Source: Myxococcales bacterium (GTDB taxonomy: Bacteria; Myxococcota_A; Polyangia; Haliangiales; Haliangiaceae). From it: a stretch of 37,300 nucleotides of DNA. The DNA is taken from the NCBI GenBank assembly GCA_016794525.1, contig JAEUJY010000058.1, positions 1 through 37,300 on the forward strand, written 5' to 3'. The notes below the pieces were generated by a model. That model saw nothing but the letters and a program-made list of their open reading frames with translations, was not told the origin of the DNA and made no database searches. This document shows, in pieces, positions 37,195-37,300 of this stretch. The position numbers and the translations under genes are program-made. Position 1 is the first letter of the stretch. Every line of letters begins with the position of its first letter.

Positions 37195-37300
37195 TCACGA
37201 GGCGACCTCCGGGAGGCGGGGCTCGAACGGCTTGCGGTTGGTGGCGACGCTGTAGACGGCGTGCAGCAGCTTCCTCATCGATGCGACGAGCGCGACCTTG
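37195..37300 (-). CDS. IS110-family transposase, C-terminal fragment at window edge
   Basis: Only the last 35 codons are in the window. They read KVALVASMRKLLHAVYSV, then ATNRKPFEPRLPEVAS and TGA at 37197..37195. 'ALVASMRKLL' near the C-terminus is typical of IS110/IS116/IS902 transposases (DEDD plus serine-type catalytic domains), which lack inverted terminal repeats. The rest lies to the right of the window. Integrity and the exact end of the element cannot be judged; the boundary probably lies in or near the 29 bp between this stop and the Cys-rich lipoprotein stop. Confidence 0.75.
   Translation of the reverse strand, partial: KVALVASMRKLLHAVYSVATNRKPFEPRLPEVAS

Overview
The window is a very GC-rich, gene-dense piece of chromosome. 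It most likely comes from a myxobacterium-like member of the Myxococcota (Haliangium/Kofleriaceae type). This is inferred from the very high GC, the many lipoproteins with Asp/Ala-rich linkers, the FG-GAP, NHL and Kelch propellers, the eCIS-type DUF4157 protein with an AAA+ ATPase, and the abundance of GTG starts. No rRNA, tRNA or CRISPR array was seen, and no gap between genes exceeds about 220 bp.

Layout, left to right. 1-4411: the 3' part of an HNH endonuclease gene, converging on two minus-strand surface lipoproteins (FG-GAP and NHL propellers). 4629-8190: a minus-strand gene that makes sense only if an in-frame TGA is read through (selenocysteine candidate with a bSECIS-like hairpin), then a flavodoxin-fold quinone reductase, release factor 3 (prfC) and a LigB-type dioxygenase. 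8195-8300: a hexamer satellite. 8327-10790 (minus): proC, a DUF167/YggU gene and a Kelch-like lipoprotein, joined by GTGA overlaps. 10890-14028 (plus): a zinc-ribbon/(GPPPGFGGPPPG)n/multispanning membrane protein, Maf and YggS. 14083-17030: a DUF4395-thioredoxin fusion, a secreted TPR/PEGA-like protein and a DUF2236 (MpaB/Lcp-type) oxygenase. 17134-20662 (minus): a coupled operon of phosphate-selective-type porin, purple-acid-phosphatase-like lipoprotein and TPR membrane protein. 20754-25809: a VolA-like lipase lipoprotein (minus), a methyltransferase coupled to a CAT-fold acyltransferase candidate, and a P1/NylC-type self-cleaving peptidase (plus). 25824-27989 (minus): cystathionine beta-synthase and a lipoprotein. 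28144-32489: a small secreted VDAFPD-repeat protein, a secreted beta-barrel protein, an NlpC/P60-like candidate (minus) and a PHM-like copper monooxygenase lipoprotein. 32578-37300: a small lipoprotein and a DUF4157 effector-like protein (minus), the divergent eCIS-type AAA+ ATPase, a Cys-rich lipoprotein, and the end of an IS110-type transposase.

Main points. The strongest candidates for something undescribed are (a) the UGA-containing DUF2007-like/zinc-ribbon protein at 4629-5003, (b) the six-repeat VDAFPD protein at 28144-28479, whose repeat pattern recalls knotted septoil-type proteins, and (c) the DUF4157 effector/AAA+ ATPase pair at 33074-36734, without eCIS structural genes in view. 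Many genes also have a -10-like TAnnnT box ending only 5-10 bp before the start codon, which suggests widespread leaderless or near-leaderless mRNAs and was used here to choose several starts. All assignments come from reading the sequence and from memory of families; no search was run.
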